From a virus: a DNA stretch of 25,388 nt. Made by a program: the position numbers and the translations under genes. Below are positions 13,001 through 21,500 of this stretch, piece after piece (position 1 is the first letter of the stretch; every line of letters begins with the position of its first letter). The stretch lies in IMG/VR virus record IMGVR_UViG_3300030430_003454, positions 1-25,388 of that record; one strand, written 5' to 3'. Below the pieces are notes generated by a model. That model saw nothing but the letters and a program-made list of their open reading frames with translations. It did not search any database and had not been told where the DNA came from.

Positions 13001-14987
13001 TTCTGATTTACCATTCAACAGACCAGAATTTGTAAAAGTATCAAAGGTAGACGTAGACTCAAGTCTTTTAAGTAAATATGATGAAGTTGTATCTTCTATA
13101 TTTAGAATATTTGGTTCTACACCTACAAATAAACTATCTAGGTCTCCTGCATTTAGACAGTTATATTTTGAAAAAATGGAAAAACTTGCACCAAGTCTTA
13201 CAGAGACTGCATTAAATGCTTTAATCAAACAGGCTAAAAAAAATAACTTAGATAAAAATTATATAAAAAGACTAGAGTCTTTAGTTTCTAATGTAGATGA
13301 TGCACTTAAGATTGGTACACGTAAAGCTGATGAAATAGCTAAAGGCTTTGCATTAGAAGAAGTTAGAAGATTACTATATGACTTAAATAAACGTTCACAG
13401 TTTGCTGATGCAGCAAGATTAATATTTCCATTCGCTGAAGTGTATAAAGAAGTTTTAGGAACATGGTCAAGACTTATTGCAACAAATCCAGGTAAATTAC
13501 GAAAAGCAGAACTTTTAGTAAACAAAGCACAAGAAAATGGTTTTTTTACAACAGACCCAGTAACAGGAGAAGAAGTATTTAACTTTGCTTTTACTGAAGG
13601 ATTAAGTAACAGTATTGTAGATGAAGAATCAGGTATAAGAGCAAACCTTGTTGGTTATACTTCAGGTCTTAACTTAATTGGACAAAGTGTTTTACCAGGA
13701 TTTGGACCAGTAATACAGTTACCTGCTTCATATTTACCTGATACACAAAGATTTGCTTCTCTTAAAAAAGTTATATTTCCACTAGGAGAACCTGCAAATG
13801 TAGGACCTATTGAAGCTGCATTACCAACTTGGTACAAAAAAGTATTAACTCTTGGTGATGATGCAGACCCACAGTATAGAAGATTGTTTGCAAACGTTGC
13901 ATCAGACATATTGAAAGCAAGAGTGTTATCAGGACAAGCTAAATTTACTACTACACAGGAACGAAGAGAAGCAGTAAAATCTGCAGAGAAAACAGCTACA
14001 TTTGTTACATTGATACAAACTGCTCTAGCATTTGCTGCTCCTACAGGAGGCACGGTTAGATATTACAAACAAGTGCCTGAAGAGTTTTTAACAGACGAAA
14101 TACAAGAAAAACTTAAATTAGATATAAGAGACTTTCCTGCAGGAGATGATGGTGCAGTAATGTTTGGGTTTTCTGTATTTACAGATTTATATTACGACAT
14201 GCTTAGAAAAAGCAAAGGTGATTCATACGAAGCAACAAAAGAGTTTATTTCTACATTTGGGTTTGAACCTTTTGCTTTATTACAAAGAAAATCAAAAACA
14301 GTTGTAAGAACACCATACACAGCAGAGGGTTCAGCATATATGGCAGAAAACAAAGATGTATATGAATTTGCACCTAACACAGCATACTATCACAATCCTG
14401 ATAATCCATTAGATGAGTTTGATATTGCTTCATATTGGAAAGCATTTACTGAAGGTGATAGAGTTTCTTTAACTACAGACCAAGTTGCAGCAGAGATAAT
14501 GAATGCAAAAGGTAGGTTTATATACGAAGGTAATAGAAGAATGTTACTTAATGATGCTAATTACTTTGGTGTATCAGATTATGTAAGGAGACAAATACTA
14601 AAAGAAATAGAGATATATTTGATTGAGACATTACCAGGATTTAGAGAAAGTCTTGGTCTAGCAGGAACTATAGATACAGAATCACAAGTTCGTGAACTAC
14701 AAACATGGAAATTAAATCCTACACTTGCAAGTTCAGATGCAGGTCAGGGATTGTTTAAATACTTAGACGCATACGAAAAAGTATTAGACTGGGGTAAGAG
14801 AAATATTAGACCTAATGTTACAATAGGTTCAGGTGATATGTATGCTCAAAGAGAATATCTACGTAGATATGTACAAGATGTTTTATTAAGAGAACATCCT
14901 GATTTTTACCATTTATGGGTTAATATATTATCAAGACAATTAGATGAAGATATTGCTAAAACGCAAAACATTGAGTTAGGATTTTAA
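10092..14987 (+). CDS. Giant internal virion/ejection-type protein, 1631 aa
   Basis: The largest gene here, with a GGAG site before the start. The protein is mostly helical, lacks a signal peptide, and has Ala/Gly-rich patches (for example SGAIDFGVTAGLDPLNFVGV around residue 275). A hydrophobic helical stretch near residue 1315 (FVTLIQTALAFAAP) could touch a membrane. Size, composition and the lysozyme two genes downstream suit internal core or ejection proteins such as T7 gp15/gp16, which leave the head to form a channel across the envelope. I see no protease, polymerase or toxin motif. A multi-domain polyvalent protein is the alternative. Confidence 0.55.
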   Translation: MRFSQYWVDPDVELQLLFDQEREIKETEIVKNQITRSQGFHTSQLASELGNVMPSGAIIASGLSELAIQAPEIKQVVDSYLEQQASITKRIRDAGRSFIRTAFVAADSLAEAVIKRPFQAAAATHVQRGDNPILALGGPLLGFLTDPFTRDEGEESFYKKYRENKEQLGKTVFGRAIQELAAGNNVNLGAGFFGNSDIAENMDIFKAIVDSTDDEQVISQARSIIEEQLGKPITIEERQDVNSLLAQDGYILSPGTVVAANVFEPGTKNFNIMSGAIDFGVTAGLDPLNFVGVGIGKIGKAKKAFKTGESLQGVGIIDKAIRKSVHQPTADDYFLRGPGRQIAELMGKETNIKNIQKIFGKNRDAIPHELYRELADANTEGVINALRREISRGTITERFDPTSAIFNGKFSTTLGKMFDPEFGDLGLKAVVKRRWEGTPIVRMMGDLPPVNLNVKNLDEAYDQLNEFMDGVGIGVEKQDELLRGFVDITSEVKGKGANPNEAIPSYGIVSKIFKFLNDEVFPATDEVLGEGYVGRAFEKFEADTSKMRDYFHDELGNPETFLGAKSDIIIDGKIQIQPTAHLFSEYFDGNIFLPGGRDLSRIVGNTRNAFWRLIGGRKLTGKDLTLESFVKAQSEDANFVAKNLSKLFYGVDPDGVRVTEGALTQIADTYMQALWKPFILLRAAWTSRVVGEEQLRMWAADRTSVFSHPISHIAWVLGTPSAGKYVGKVENALKKIPGIKAKGLEDILGNEFLMDISFKNSMARGKSVAIGGLAPKRSNIFITVGKGNKKYLDGYVLENTLLANDVLARELARTISNAKGVYATFDELVDAAFSGDLRPLLEDFVELADDASYAAKARILETKENVAAYLESIQARLHKQAGGSYEKYIVVDGQEIILKAGEAIPTEYADFIPRFRITQTGDDEILNLIANGSGEVAGKFISLENISKEFRAEYNKAKQALGSKLKEWDNSDLPFNRPEFVKVSKVDVDSSLLSKYDEVVSSIFRIFGSTPTNKLSRSPAFRQLYFEKMEKLAPSLTETALNALIKQAKKNNLDKNYIKRLESLVSNVDDALKIGTRKADEIAKGFALEEVRRLLYDLNKRSQFADAARLIFPFAEVYKEVLGTWSRLIATNPGKLRKAELLVNKAQENGFFTTDPVTGEEVFNFAFTEGLSNSIVDEESGIRANLVGYTSGLNLIGQSVLPGFGPVIQLPASYLPDTQRFASLKKVIFPLGEPANVGPIEAALPTWYKKVLTLGDDADPQYRRLFANVASDILKARVLSGQAKFTTTQERREAVKSAEKTATFVTLIQTALAFAAPTGGTVRYYKQVPEEFLTDEIQEKLKLDIRDFPAGDDGAVMFGFSVFTDLYYDMLRKSKGDSYEATKEFISTFGFEPFALLQRKSKTVVRTPYTAEGSAYMAENKDVYEFAPNTAYYHNPDNPLDEFDIASYWKAFTEGDRVSLTTDQVAAEIMNAKGRFIYEGNRRMLLNDANYFGVSDYVRRQILKEIEIYLIETLPGFRESLGLAGTIDTESQVRELQTWKLNPTLASSDAGQGLFKYLDAYEKVLDWGKRNIRPNVTIGSGDMYAQREYLRRYVQDVLLREHPDFYHLWVNILSRQLDEDIAKTQNIELGF

Positions 14988-16381
14988 TGGTAGAAGAAAA
15001 AAGCATTGGTACGATATTAGGCGAGCTATATCTTGAATATATAAAAACAACAAACACAGCCTCTATGAGCAGAGTAGGTGCTGCTAATATTGCAAATAGA
15101 CCTATAGGGGATGAGCAGACAGCTTTAATAGATTTTTTTAATAGCTTTGAACCTTCTACACCTGAAGAAAGACAAGCAAAAGCTATTGCATTAGAGCAAA
15201 TTAGAAATAATAATAATCCATTTTTTGGATTAGCTAAAGATTTTAGAGATGACTTCAAGACTGCTGCAGAAATTAAAGCAGATGAAGAGGATATAATTAT
15301 AGAAGATGTAGTTGCTCCTGACCCATTAATTGCAGATTTTGTAGAGACTGAAACTAGAGAAGAAAGAATAGCAGCTACAGAGGGTAGAAGAACTTTTAAA
15401 CCTTTATCTGTACAAGAACAACAATCTCAATATATTGACCAAAAATTAGCAGAAGGTGATTTTTCAGATGAACAATTAAACTTTGTACAGACAATGTTGC
15501 CATCAGATTTACCATACATTGGTCTTGGTGGAACAATTACACCAACACAACCTGATAAATTACCTTTGTATGTAGAAGGTATGCAGTATGGATTATTTAA
15601 TGGTATGTCTGCAGAAGAATTAATTAACGTACAATTAGCATTAGTAGAAGCAGAGTATTTATATCCAGGTTCTTTTGAAGCAGGGGTTTTAGATTCAAGA
15701 ACTATTGCAGCTATAGGTAAAGCTATGGAAGTACAAAACCTTCAAGGTAGAACTAATCCAACACTTGCATCTTCTGCATCTGTACAGTTAGCACTTAGTG
15801 GAGCAGGTCCAGGAATAGCACAAGATATTAGAAACTTCTTTATATCAGAAGTTAAAAAAGATGAACCTAGTGGTCAAGCAGATTTAGCAATAGAAGAATC
15901 TGTTCAACTCTTTCCTGAGTTTGCAGCTCTCTATGGAGAAACTGCGGCAGAACAAATATTAGGTAGAAAAATAAGACAAGGCGAAAGAGCTATGATAGGT
16001 TCTTATTATAATGAAGCAGTACAAGAAGCATCACAAGAAGTTCAAGATATGTTGAAAGCTAGAGAGCAAGCAAGGAAAGAAGCTCAGACAACTGCATTAA
16101 AAACAGAGCAAATTAGATTACAAGCAGGATTACCTGAAGGTGTTTATTCTGTAGAAGCACCTGAACAATTTACTGCTGCTCCAGGAGACGCAGGTTCTGC
16201 ACAACAAATACAAGGACTTATAACTGCATTAGCAGGACAAAGATTTGAAGATAAAATTACATCAATAGGAGCTTATGCAGCAGAGCTAGATGAAAATGAC
16301 AGAGAAGCAGAGATGAGGTCTAGGTCAAGAGCATTTACAACAGCACTTAACTCTACAGGTTCAGGAGCATTAGGAGCATAA
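14987..16381 (+). CDS. 464-aa putative internal virion protein
   Basis: It overlaps the giant gene by one base and the lysozyme gene by one base, so all three are almost certainly co-translated. The sequence is acidic and helical, with disordered linkers (EDIIIEDVVAPDPL) and a coiled-coil-like region near 350-385 (EVQDMLKAREQARKEAQ). No catalytic motif. By context it is a partner in the ejected complex. Confidence 0.5.
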   Translation: MVEEKSIGTILGELYLEYIKTTNTASMSRVGAANIANRPIGDEQTALIDFFNSFEPSTPEERQAKAIALEQIRNNNNPFFGLAKDFRDDFKTAAEIKADEEDIIIEDVVAPDPLIADFVETETREERIAATEGRRTFKPLSVQEQQSQYIDQKLAEGDFSDEQLNFVQTMLPSDLPYIGLGGTITPTQPDKLPLYVEGMQYGLFNGMSAEELINVQLALVEAEYLYPGSFEAGVLDSRTIAAIGKAMEVQNLQGRTNPTLASSASVQLALSGAGPGIAQDIRNFFISEVKKDEPSGQADLAIEESVQLFPEFAALYGETAAEQILGRKIRQGERAMIGSYYNEAVQEASQEVQDMLKAREQARKEAQTTALKTEQIRLQAGLPEGVYSVEAPEQFTAAPGDAGSAQQIQGLITALAGQRFEDKITSIGAYAAELDENDREAEMRSRSRAFTTALNSTGSGALGA

Positions 16382-17202
16382 TGGCAAAAGTAAACGTTAA
16401 TCAAGTGATAGAATTTCTTAAAAATGCAGGAGCAGCAGATGAAGATATTCCGAAACTTGTAATGACTGCATATTATGAATCTACTTTTGATACACTAGCT
16501 CAAAACAAAGATACAGAGGCTATTGGTTTGTTTCAAATAAATGCTAGTTCTTTTTATAAAGGCACAAAACCTGATAATACTTTACGTAGTTTTTTTGGTA
16601 ATGATATATTATCTGTTACTGAATTTGAAGAAAAATTAAAGGACCCTCAATACAATACAAACTTTGCTGTGCATTACATAAATAGAATAAAAAAAGATTT
16701 AGAAGATGGAAGCAGTCAGTTTGGTGATGTTAGTGATAATGACAATGACCCATTTGCAGTTTTTGAAGGATACCTAGATTATGTAAAACCTTATTTAGAA
16801 GGTAAAAAGATTTCAGGAAGAGGACCGGATGAAGTGGCTCAAAGAAATGATGTAGTAATAGGAGTTGGAACATATCTTGATGCTTTTGTTCAAGTTCACA
16901 TGAATCAAACAAAAGAAGATATTCTTAATACTTTAAATAATACAACTGAACTAAAAGAAGATGAGTTTGTAAAAGCACAACCTGTATCAGAAGAATTATT
17001 AGAAGATGAGTTTGTAAAAGCACGACCTGTATCAGTAGAAGAAGGTCGAAAAGAAAAAGAAATTAAAGATGTGTTTACAGCAAGCATATATTCATATTTA
17101 CAAAAACAAAAAAGTGTATATGAATCACAAGTTCCTAAAGAAGCGGGACCAATAGATGTTGCTAGAGCAAAAACAGATATTAAAAGAAACGAGAAAAAAT
17201 AA
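16381..17202 (+). CDS. Virion lytic transglycosylase (SLT-like)
   Basis: Residues 25-110 carry a soluble lytic transglycosylase core: catalytic Glu33 in YYESTFD and the diagnostic GLFQIN at 49-54, followed by YNTNFAVHYINRI. This fold cleaves the glycan of peptidoglycan. Placed among ejection-type proteins with no holin or signal peptide, it probably opens the cell wall during DNA entry rather than at lysis. The C-terminal third is charged and contains a duplicated 15-residue unit beginning EDEFVKA. The end is a Lys-rich helix. Confidence 0.8.
   Translation: MAKVNVNQVIEFLKNAGAADEDIPKLVMTAYYESTFDTLAQNKDTEAIGLFQINASSFYKGTKPDNTLRSFFGNDILSVTEFEEKLKDPQYNTNFAVHYINRIKKDLEDGSSQFGDVSDNDNDPFAVFEGYLDYVKPYLEGKKISGRGPDEVAQRNDVVIGVGTYLDAFVQVHMNQTKEDILNTLNNTTELKEDEFVKAQPVSEELLEDEFVKARPVSVEEGRKEKEIKDVFTASIYSYLQKQKSVYESQVPKEAGPIDVARAKTDIKRNEKK
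16957..17046 (+). repeat. Tandem 45-bp duplication within lysozyme gene
   Basis: Two adjacent 45-base units start at 16957 and 17002, encoding EDEFVKAQPVSEELL and EDEFVKARPVSVEEG. The DNA identity is high over the first 33 bases, pointing to a fairly recent in-frame duplication in a linker after the catalytic domain. Confidence 0.85.
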
Positions 17203-18482
17203 TGCCGCATGAACCAGGACATATAGAATTTGATTCAGATGTTACAGCTGATGGAGTATCAGTAGATGATATAGGAACATCCACTGCAACACAAGCTCCT
17301 GCACAATTTTCACCAGGAGAATTTGATGGACCTGAACCTGATTTAATTTATCGAGTTGGTGACCAGTTTTATATTCTTTATGAATTACCTTTGGAAAGAC
17401 TTGGAATAGATGATGAACCTCATTACATTATGTACACAGGAACTGGTGTAATTCCTGAATATGAATTTAAAGCACAATCAATATCACAAGAAGCACTAAA
17501 TAAAGTTTTGTCTGTATCTTTTGATTCAGGTGGATATGAAGAGATAGAAGATAAAACAGATGTAATTAATCAGTTCTATAACAGAATACTTAGAGCTGCA
17601 GAATCAAGACCTTGGCTTTTAGAAAAAGAAACGTCAGGTAAAAATGCAGGTAAGTATGTATTACTTTCAATGTTTATTGAACAACTATTTGAACCTTCTG
17701 TAATAATATCAGTAGATGAATATAAAGCAGAATCAAATTACATAAATCAATTTACTCAAAGACAATTAGATTATTGGTCTGCTATTACATACGGAGATGA
17801 CCCCGCAACAAATGCTGCTCTTAGAAAACTACAACAAGAGTCAGCTATAAGTGTTGCATCACTACTTAGGACTTTTGCTCCTGAAGGATTAAGTCAAGAG
17901 GTTGTTAACTTTTTATATAATAAATCTTTGACAGGAGATTATGACCCTGCATATTTGAAAGAACAGATTAGATTCTTAGCAGCACCTGAATTTGCATCTT
18001 TAGTTGACCCTGAGTTACAGGCATTAGTAGGAGACGTTGAAACAGGTACAAGCCAGTTTGACCAACAAGCAAGACAAATAATAACAAAAGTTATGGGTCA
18101 AGGATTTTTAAATGATTTAGGCGAAGATGAGTTTAATACTATAGCTCAATCACTTGTAGACCCAAATGGTGCAAGAATATTGGAAGGTCAATTACAAGAA
18201 TTGTGGGATGCAGAACATCCAAATAAAAAAGGACAAAACTATGCATTAGCATCTGCTACACCAAGAAAACTTGCAAATAACATAACTAGTGGACTAGACG
18301 AATTTGGAGATGACCAGGCATTTTTTAATGATTTGATGGAAGCAGAAAATCAAAGAGAAATGCAAAAAATGTTACGAATGTATGGTTTACAAAAAGGAGA
18401 TGAGAAAACTGTATCAGATGTACAATTATCTGTAGGTAGAAGTTTTAAACCAGGACCTATAAGGAGACTTAAAGCAAAATGA
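17202..18482 (+). CDS. 426-aa putative internal virion protein
   Basis: It starts overlapping the lysozyme stop and ends with an ATGA overlap. The N-terminal part is Pro/acidic and probably extended (APAQFSPGEFDGPEPD), followed by a helical middle and a basic end (FKPGPIRRLKAK). It shows no recognised domain. Together with the 390-aa protein downstream it shares a style of long acidic helices with Gln/Ala content, suggesting related structural roles in the head interior or at the neck. Confidence 0.5.
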   Translation: MPHEPGHIEFDSDVTADGVSVDDIGTSTATQAPAQFSPGEFDGPEPDLIYRVGDQFYILYELPLERLGIDDEPHYIMYTGTGVIPEYEFKAQSISQEALNKVLSVSFDSGGYEEIEDKTDVINQFYNRILRAAESRPWLLEKETSGKNAGKYVLLSMFIEQLFEPSVIISVDEYKAESNYINQFTQRQLDYWSAITYGDDPATNAALRKLQQESAISVASLLRTFAPEGLSQEVVNFLYNKSLTGDYDPAYLKEQIRFLAAPEFASLVDPELQALVGDVETGTSQFDQQARQIITKVMGQGFLNDLGEDEFNTIAQSLVDPNGARILEGQLQELWDAEHPNKKGQNYALASATPRKLANNITSGLDEFGDDQAFFNDLMEAENQREMQKMLRMYGLQKGDEKTVSDVQLSVGRSFKPGPIRRLKAK

Positions 18483-19651
18483 TAAGTAATGAATTACTTT
18501 TAGAAAATAGTATAAGTAGAAACTTAAGATATAAAACTGATGATGAAAAAGATGTTGTATATGTTTTTAAAGATGGAGATTACTTAGAAGCCTTTAATGA
18601 AGAAGAATTAACTGAGGCTTTATCAGGAGGTGGAGTAGCTATATCAAAAGGTTTATTTGATTCAAGAAGCTATGGTCAAAACGATACAAGTGTTTCTACT
18701 TCAGATATTCCAAATTATTTTAATTTGTATACAAGTTTGTTAAATAAAACAGAAGAAATATTGTCAGATGTAGTTACTGAGGTTCCTGAAGTAGAGGAAG
18801 ATTTATTTGTACCTACAGTAGAACAAGCAGGACAGCTAGTTCCGTTTATGAGAAATAAAGGTAACTTACTACAAACTTATGTAGATACATGGGCAGCAAC
18901 AGGTAATGACCAATTAGCTTTACAGGCAGTCAGAGATTCTGACGAATACGAGACATACTTTCCTGGTAACTACAGGATTGACCCAAGCACAGGACAACAG
19001 GCAGGCATTCGTTATACAGAAGCACAATATACAGCATTGACAGATGCTTATGACAGAGCTTTTATTGAAGCCGGTCTTAACCCTGATGTGTTTAGAGATG
19101 CTGAAGTATACCCTGCATTAGTTGCAGGAGACGTTGGTTCAGAAGAGTTAACATTTAGAATTAATTCTGCAAGACAAGCGTTTGTTGATAATCCATTGGC
19201 AGAAGAAGTTAGAACATATTATGCTCAAAATTTTAATATTGATATGACTGATTCTGCCTTGCTTGCTTCAGCTTTAGACCCTAGTGTAGGAGAAAATATT
19301 CTTAAAAGAAATATTGCTATATCTCAAATAGGAGCGGAAGCATCAGCAAGAGCATTTGATATTACACTACAAGAATCAGAAAGATTGTATCAGCTAGGAG
19401 TTACTGGAACTAAAGCTGCTCAGTTATTTAGCCAGGCTGAAGATTTATTAGGAAGAATAGATACATTAGCTGCTGCACAAGGAAGAGAACAATTAGGTAT
19501 ATCTCAATTTCTACAAGCAGAGGCATTTGGAAGCACAGAAGAAAGTCAAAGATTTAGAAATATTTTAGCTCAACAAGCAACTGAAAGTGCTGCACAATTT
19601 GGTGCAAGAAGAACACAAACAGGTGCTGTTACTGGCTTGACAGAGGGATAA
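18479..19651 (+). CDS. 390-aa helical virion-region protein
   Basis: After about 110 variable residues the protein becomes a regular helical array containing DEYETYFPGNYRIDPSTG, EAGLNPDVFRDAEVYPALVA and an Ala-rich C-terminal section (ISQIGAEASARAFD). I recall proteins with a similar YFPG-to-GLNPDVF order in uncultured and actinobacterial phage genomes, without a known function. It is the last gene of the portal-led operon: its stop lies between the -35 and -10 of the capsid promoter. Confidence 0.5.
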   Translation: MISNELLLENSISRNLRYKTDDEKDVVYVFKDGDYLEAFNEEELTEALSGGGVAISKGLFDSRSYGQNDTSVSTSDIPNYFNLYTSLLNKTEEILSDVVTEVPEVEEDLFVPTVEQAGQLVPFMRNKGNLLQTYVDTWAATGNDQLALQAVRDSDEYETYFPGNYRIDPSTGQQAGIRYTEAQYTALTDAYDRAFIEAGLNPDVFRDAEVYPALVAGDVGSEELTFRINSARQAFVDNPLAEEVRTYYAQNFNIDMTDSALLASALDPSVGENILKRNIAISQIGAEASARAFDITLQESERLYQLGVTGTKAAQLFSQAEDLLGRIDTLAAAQGREQLGISQFLQAEAFGSTEESQRFRNILAQQATESAAQFGARRTQTGAVTGLTEG

Positions 19652-19663
19652 TTCTGCTATACT
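19637..19663 (+). promoter_or_regulatory. Sigma70-type promoter for scaffold and capsid
   Basis: TTGACA (19637-19642) and TATACT (19658-19663) are separated by 15 bases, and TG precedes the -10 in extended position (TGCTATACT). The -35 lies inside the end of the upstream gene. The short spacer is compensated by the extended -10. It would start a transcript at about 19670, just at the hairpin leader, giving the capsid genes extra expression. Confidence 0.6.
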
Positions 19664-19668
19664 AAAAT

Positions 19669-19796
19669 TAGTACCTGGCAGGGTCGGTACTATAAAATAG
19701 GGCTGCATTCGACAATACCACCAAGGTGTGTTGTCTGTCATTCGTAAACCCTTGCGTAAAATCCCTTTAATTACCTAGCGATTAAATCTATGGGAT
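19669..19796 (+). ncRNA. Three-hairpin structured leader of the capsid operon
   Basis: Hairpin 1: TAGTACC (19669-19675) with GGTACTA (19686-19692). Hairpin 2: AGGG/CCCT (19699-19752) closing GACAA/TTGTC (19711-19735), with ACC/GGT inside. Hairpin 3: ATCCC (19761-19765) with GGGAT (19792-19796) enclosing TTTAAT (19766-19771) with ATTAAA (19781-19786). Two imperfect CGTAAA-CCC repeats lie between hairpins 2 and 3. It fills a 176-base gap in an otherwise gapless operon. A cis leader controlling scaffold and capsid, a small RNA, or a packaging signal are all possible. Not a family I recognise. Confidence 0.5.
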
Positions 19797-19827
19797 AACT
19801 ATATGCTAGAGAAGATGGAGAAAAATA

Positions 19828-20298
19828 ATGGAAGAAATTACACAACAAGAAAATACAGAATCTGCAGATGAATCTACAGAAGGTATCAAACAACTTAGAG
19901 AAGAATATAAAAAGCTCAAAGCTGAGAATAAACAGTTTAAGGCTGATGCTATGAATAATGCACTTGGTTCATTAGGACTAACTGCTGATAAAGGCATTGG
20001 AAAAGCTGTAACTAAACTTTATGATGGTGATGTTAATGTTGATTCAATAAAAGAGTTTGTAGCTCAAGAGTTTGGAGAAGTTAGTAGTTCTGAACAACCT
20101 AGCGAAACTCCTGTTGCAGAAAATGTTATAGAAGCTCAATCACGTGTAGAGCAGTTAAATAAAATTGGTGTAAACGCTGAACCTGTTGATATAGGTAAAG
20201 AGTTTATCAATTTTGTAACAGATTCCAATACAAGCACAAGAGATTCTATTAATGCAAAAATGCGTATGATGGAAACTCTTAAAGAACAGAATAAATAA
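19828..20298 (+). CDS. Capsid scaffolding protein
   Basis: A 156-aa acidic, highly charged protein directly before the major capsid gene, the canonical place for the scaffold that shapes the procapsid and then leaves. Residues 18-42 (KQLREEYKKLKAENKQFKAD) form a coiled coil, and the C-terminus is a basic amphipathic helix (INAKMRMMETLKEQNK) as in helix-turn scaffold tails that bind coat protein. GGAG lies seven bases before the ATG. No protease domain is present. Confidence 0.75.
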   Translation: MEEITQQENTESADESTEGIKQLREEYKKLKAENKQFKADAMNNALGSLGLTADKGIGKAVTKLYDGDVNVDSIKEFVAQEFGEVSSSEQPSETPVAENVIEAQSRVEQLNKIGVNAEPVDIGKEFINFVTDSNTSTRDSINAKMRMMETLKEQNK

Positions 20299-20317
20299 TT
20301 TATAGGAGAAGATAAAA

Positions 20318-21436
20318 ATGGCAGATATTTCGTTAACTAATAATACGTTATATGCTCAAAATATTAATAACTTCGCTGGTGAATTGTTTAAAGTCGGTGG
20401 TCAAAGAACACCTTTACTTTCTGCAGTTGGTGGTTTAAATGGAGGTAGAGCTATTAATTCTACATATTGGCAAGTCCAAGTAGAAGATAATGCAAAAATC
20501 TCAACTGAACCAACTAAAGGACAAGAAGGTTCTACACCTACAGAATTTCTTGGAAGAGACAGGGCTGCATATACTTATGTAACACAAATCTTTCACAAGG
20601 GTGTACAAATGACATATACCGCTTTGGCATCTACTGCCAATCAAAATCCACTAGACTTATCTGCAAATATTGTTAACTCTTCAGATGGAGACGGAACAAC
20701 AACAGCAGCAGACAAGCTAGCATTTTTTGGTGGTAGCCCAGTGGCAGATGAATTTGCTTTCCAAATGGAAAAAGCGATGGAAAAAATAGCAAGAGAAGTT
20801 GAGTGGTTTGCATTCAATGGTTCTTTCTCAGACGGTGCAAATGTTACCCCTGGGTCAGGAACTAGAGAAATGTATGGTCTTGACGTGTGGATTTCACTAA
20901 ACAAGAACGCTGACAACTCTGCAGCAGTAAACCCATTAGGTGGTAACTGCTTCTACAACGACACAGCAGGTGATGGTACTGGAAGTACCCAAGTCATCTC
21001 ATTCGCAACTATTTCAGGTGCGTTAAAGAGAATGTATGATAACCATGCACCAATGACACAACCTGTTCTTGCTGTTAGTCCAAAACAAGTTCTTGACCTT
21101 AACAATGAACTTGTTAAAGGAACAGTAGATATTGCAGGTGCAATTATTCCTAGAGATAGAAATGTTGCAGGAGTCGATATTGATACAGTCATAACCCCAT
21201 TCGGTTCAATCGGAATGATGGTTGTTGACCCTGATATATTGCCTGACAATACTGCTTTCATCTTAGACTTAGCTTACATAAATCCAGTATTTACCAACAT
21301 CCCAGGATTTGGTACTGTATTTGTTCGTGACATAGACCAAGATGCTAATGCTAGAATTGGTAAAGCAATTTATATGGAGATGGGCTTCGAGTTCGGACCT
21401 CCTTCATATCACTGTAAAATTCAAGCAGTAAGTTAA
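20318..21436 (+). CDS. Major capsid protein, SU10/DUF5309-like HK97 fold
   Basis: A 372-aa shell protein with a strong AGGAGA site. The order LFKVGGQRTPLLSAVGG (24-40), a polar arm, YTYVTQIFHKGVQMTYTALA (85-104), a helix EKAMEKIAREVEWFAFNG (about 150-167) and TREMYGLDVWI follows the DUF5309 family typified by phage SU10 (family assignment from memory). The codon choice and G+C in its centre are somewhat higher than in neighbours, as usual for a highly expressed gene. It is followed at once by a terminator. Confidence 0.85.
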   Translation: MADISLTNNTLYAQNINNFAGELFKVGGQRTPLLSAVGGLNGGRAINSTYWQVQVEDNAKISTEPTKGQEGSTPTEFLGRDRAAYTYVTQIFHKGVQMTYTALASTANQNPLDLSANIVNSSDGDGTTTAADKLAFFGGSPVADEFAFQMEKAMEKIAREVEWFAFNGSFSDGANVTPGSGTREMYGLDVWISLNKNADNSAAVNPLGGNCFYNDTAGDGTGSTQVISFATISGALKRMYDNHAPMTQPVLAVSPKQVLDLNNELVKGTVDIAGAIIPRDRNVAGVDIDTVITPFGSIGMMVVDPDILPDNTAFILDLAYINPVFTNIPGFGTVFVRDIDQDANARIGKAIYMEMGFEFGPPSYHCKIQAVS

Positions 21437-21452
21437 ATTAATTTGAAGATTA

Positions 21453-21478
21453 GGGTGGAACTCCACCTCCACCCTTTT
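21453..21478 (+). terminator. Rho-independent terminator after capsid gene
   Basis: GGGTGGA (21453-21459) pairs perfectly with TCCACCC (21468-21474), followed by TTTT. An alternative GGTGG/CCACC pairing lies inside the same segment. It lies 17 bases after the capsid stop and probably ends most transcripts from the 19637 promoter, lowering expression of the tail genes. Confidence 0.8.
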
Positions 21479-21500
21479 CTTCTGCTATAGTGAGGAAGAT

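Noticed and set aside
19700-19714. GGGCTGCATTCGAC resembling the 5' end of tmRNA
   Set aside because: The gap is only 176 bases, with no matching T-arm, acceptor 3' strand or tag reading frame.
19803-19871. 22-codon upstream frame before the scaffold gene
   Set aside because: Weak ribosome site, overlaps the scaffold start out of frame, and its codons look like a shifted reading of the scaffold gene.
21483-21491. TGCTATAGT, similar to the capsid promoter -10
   Set aside because: No -35 is present and transcription would start within about three bases of the ATG, cutting off the ribosome site; it may be chance after the terminator.
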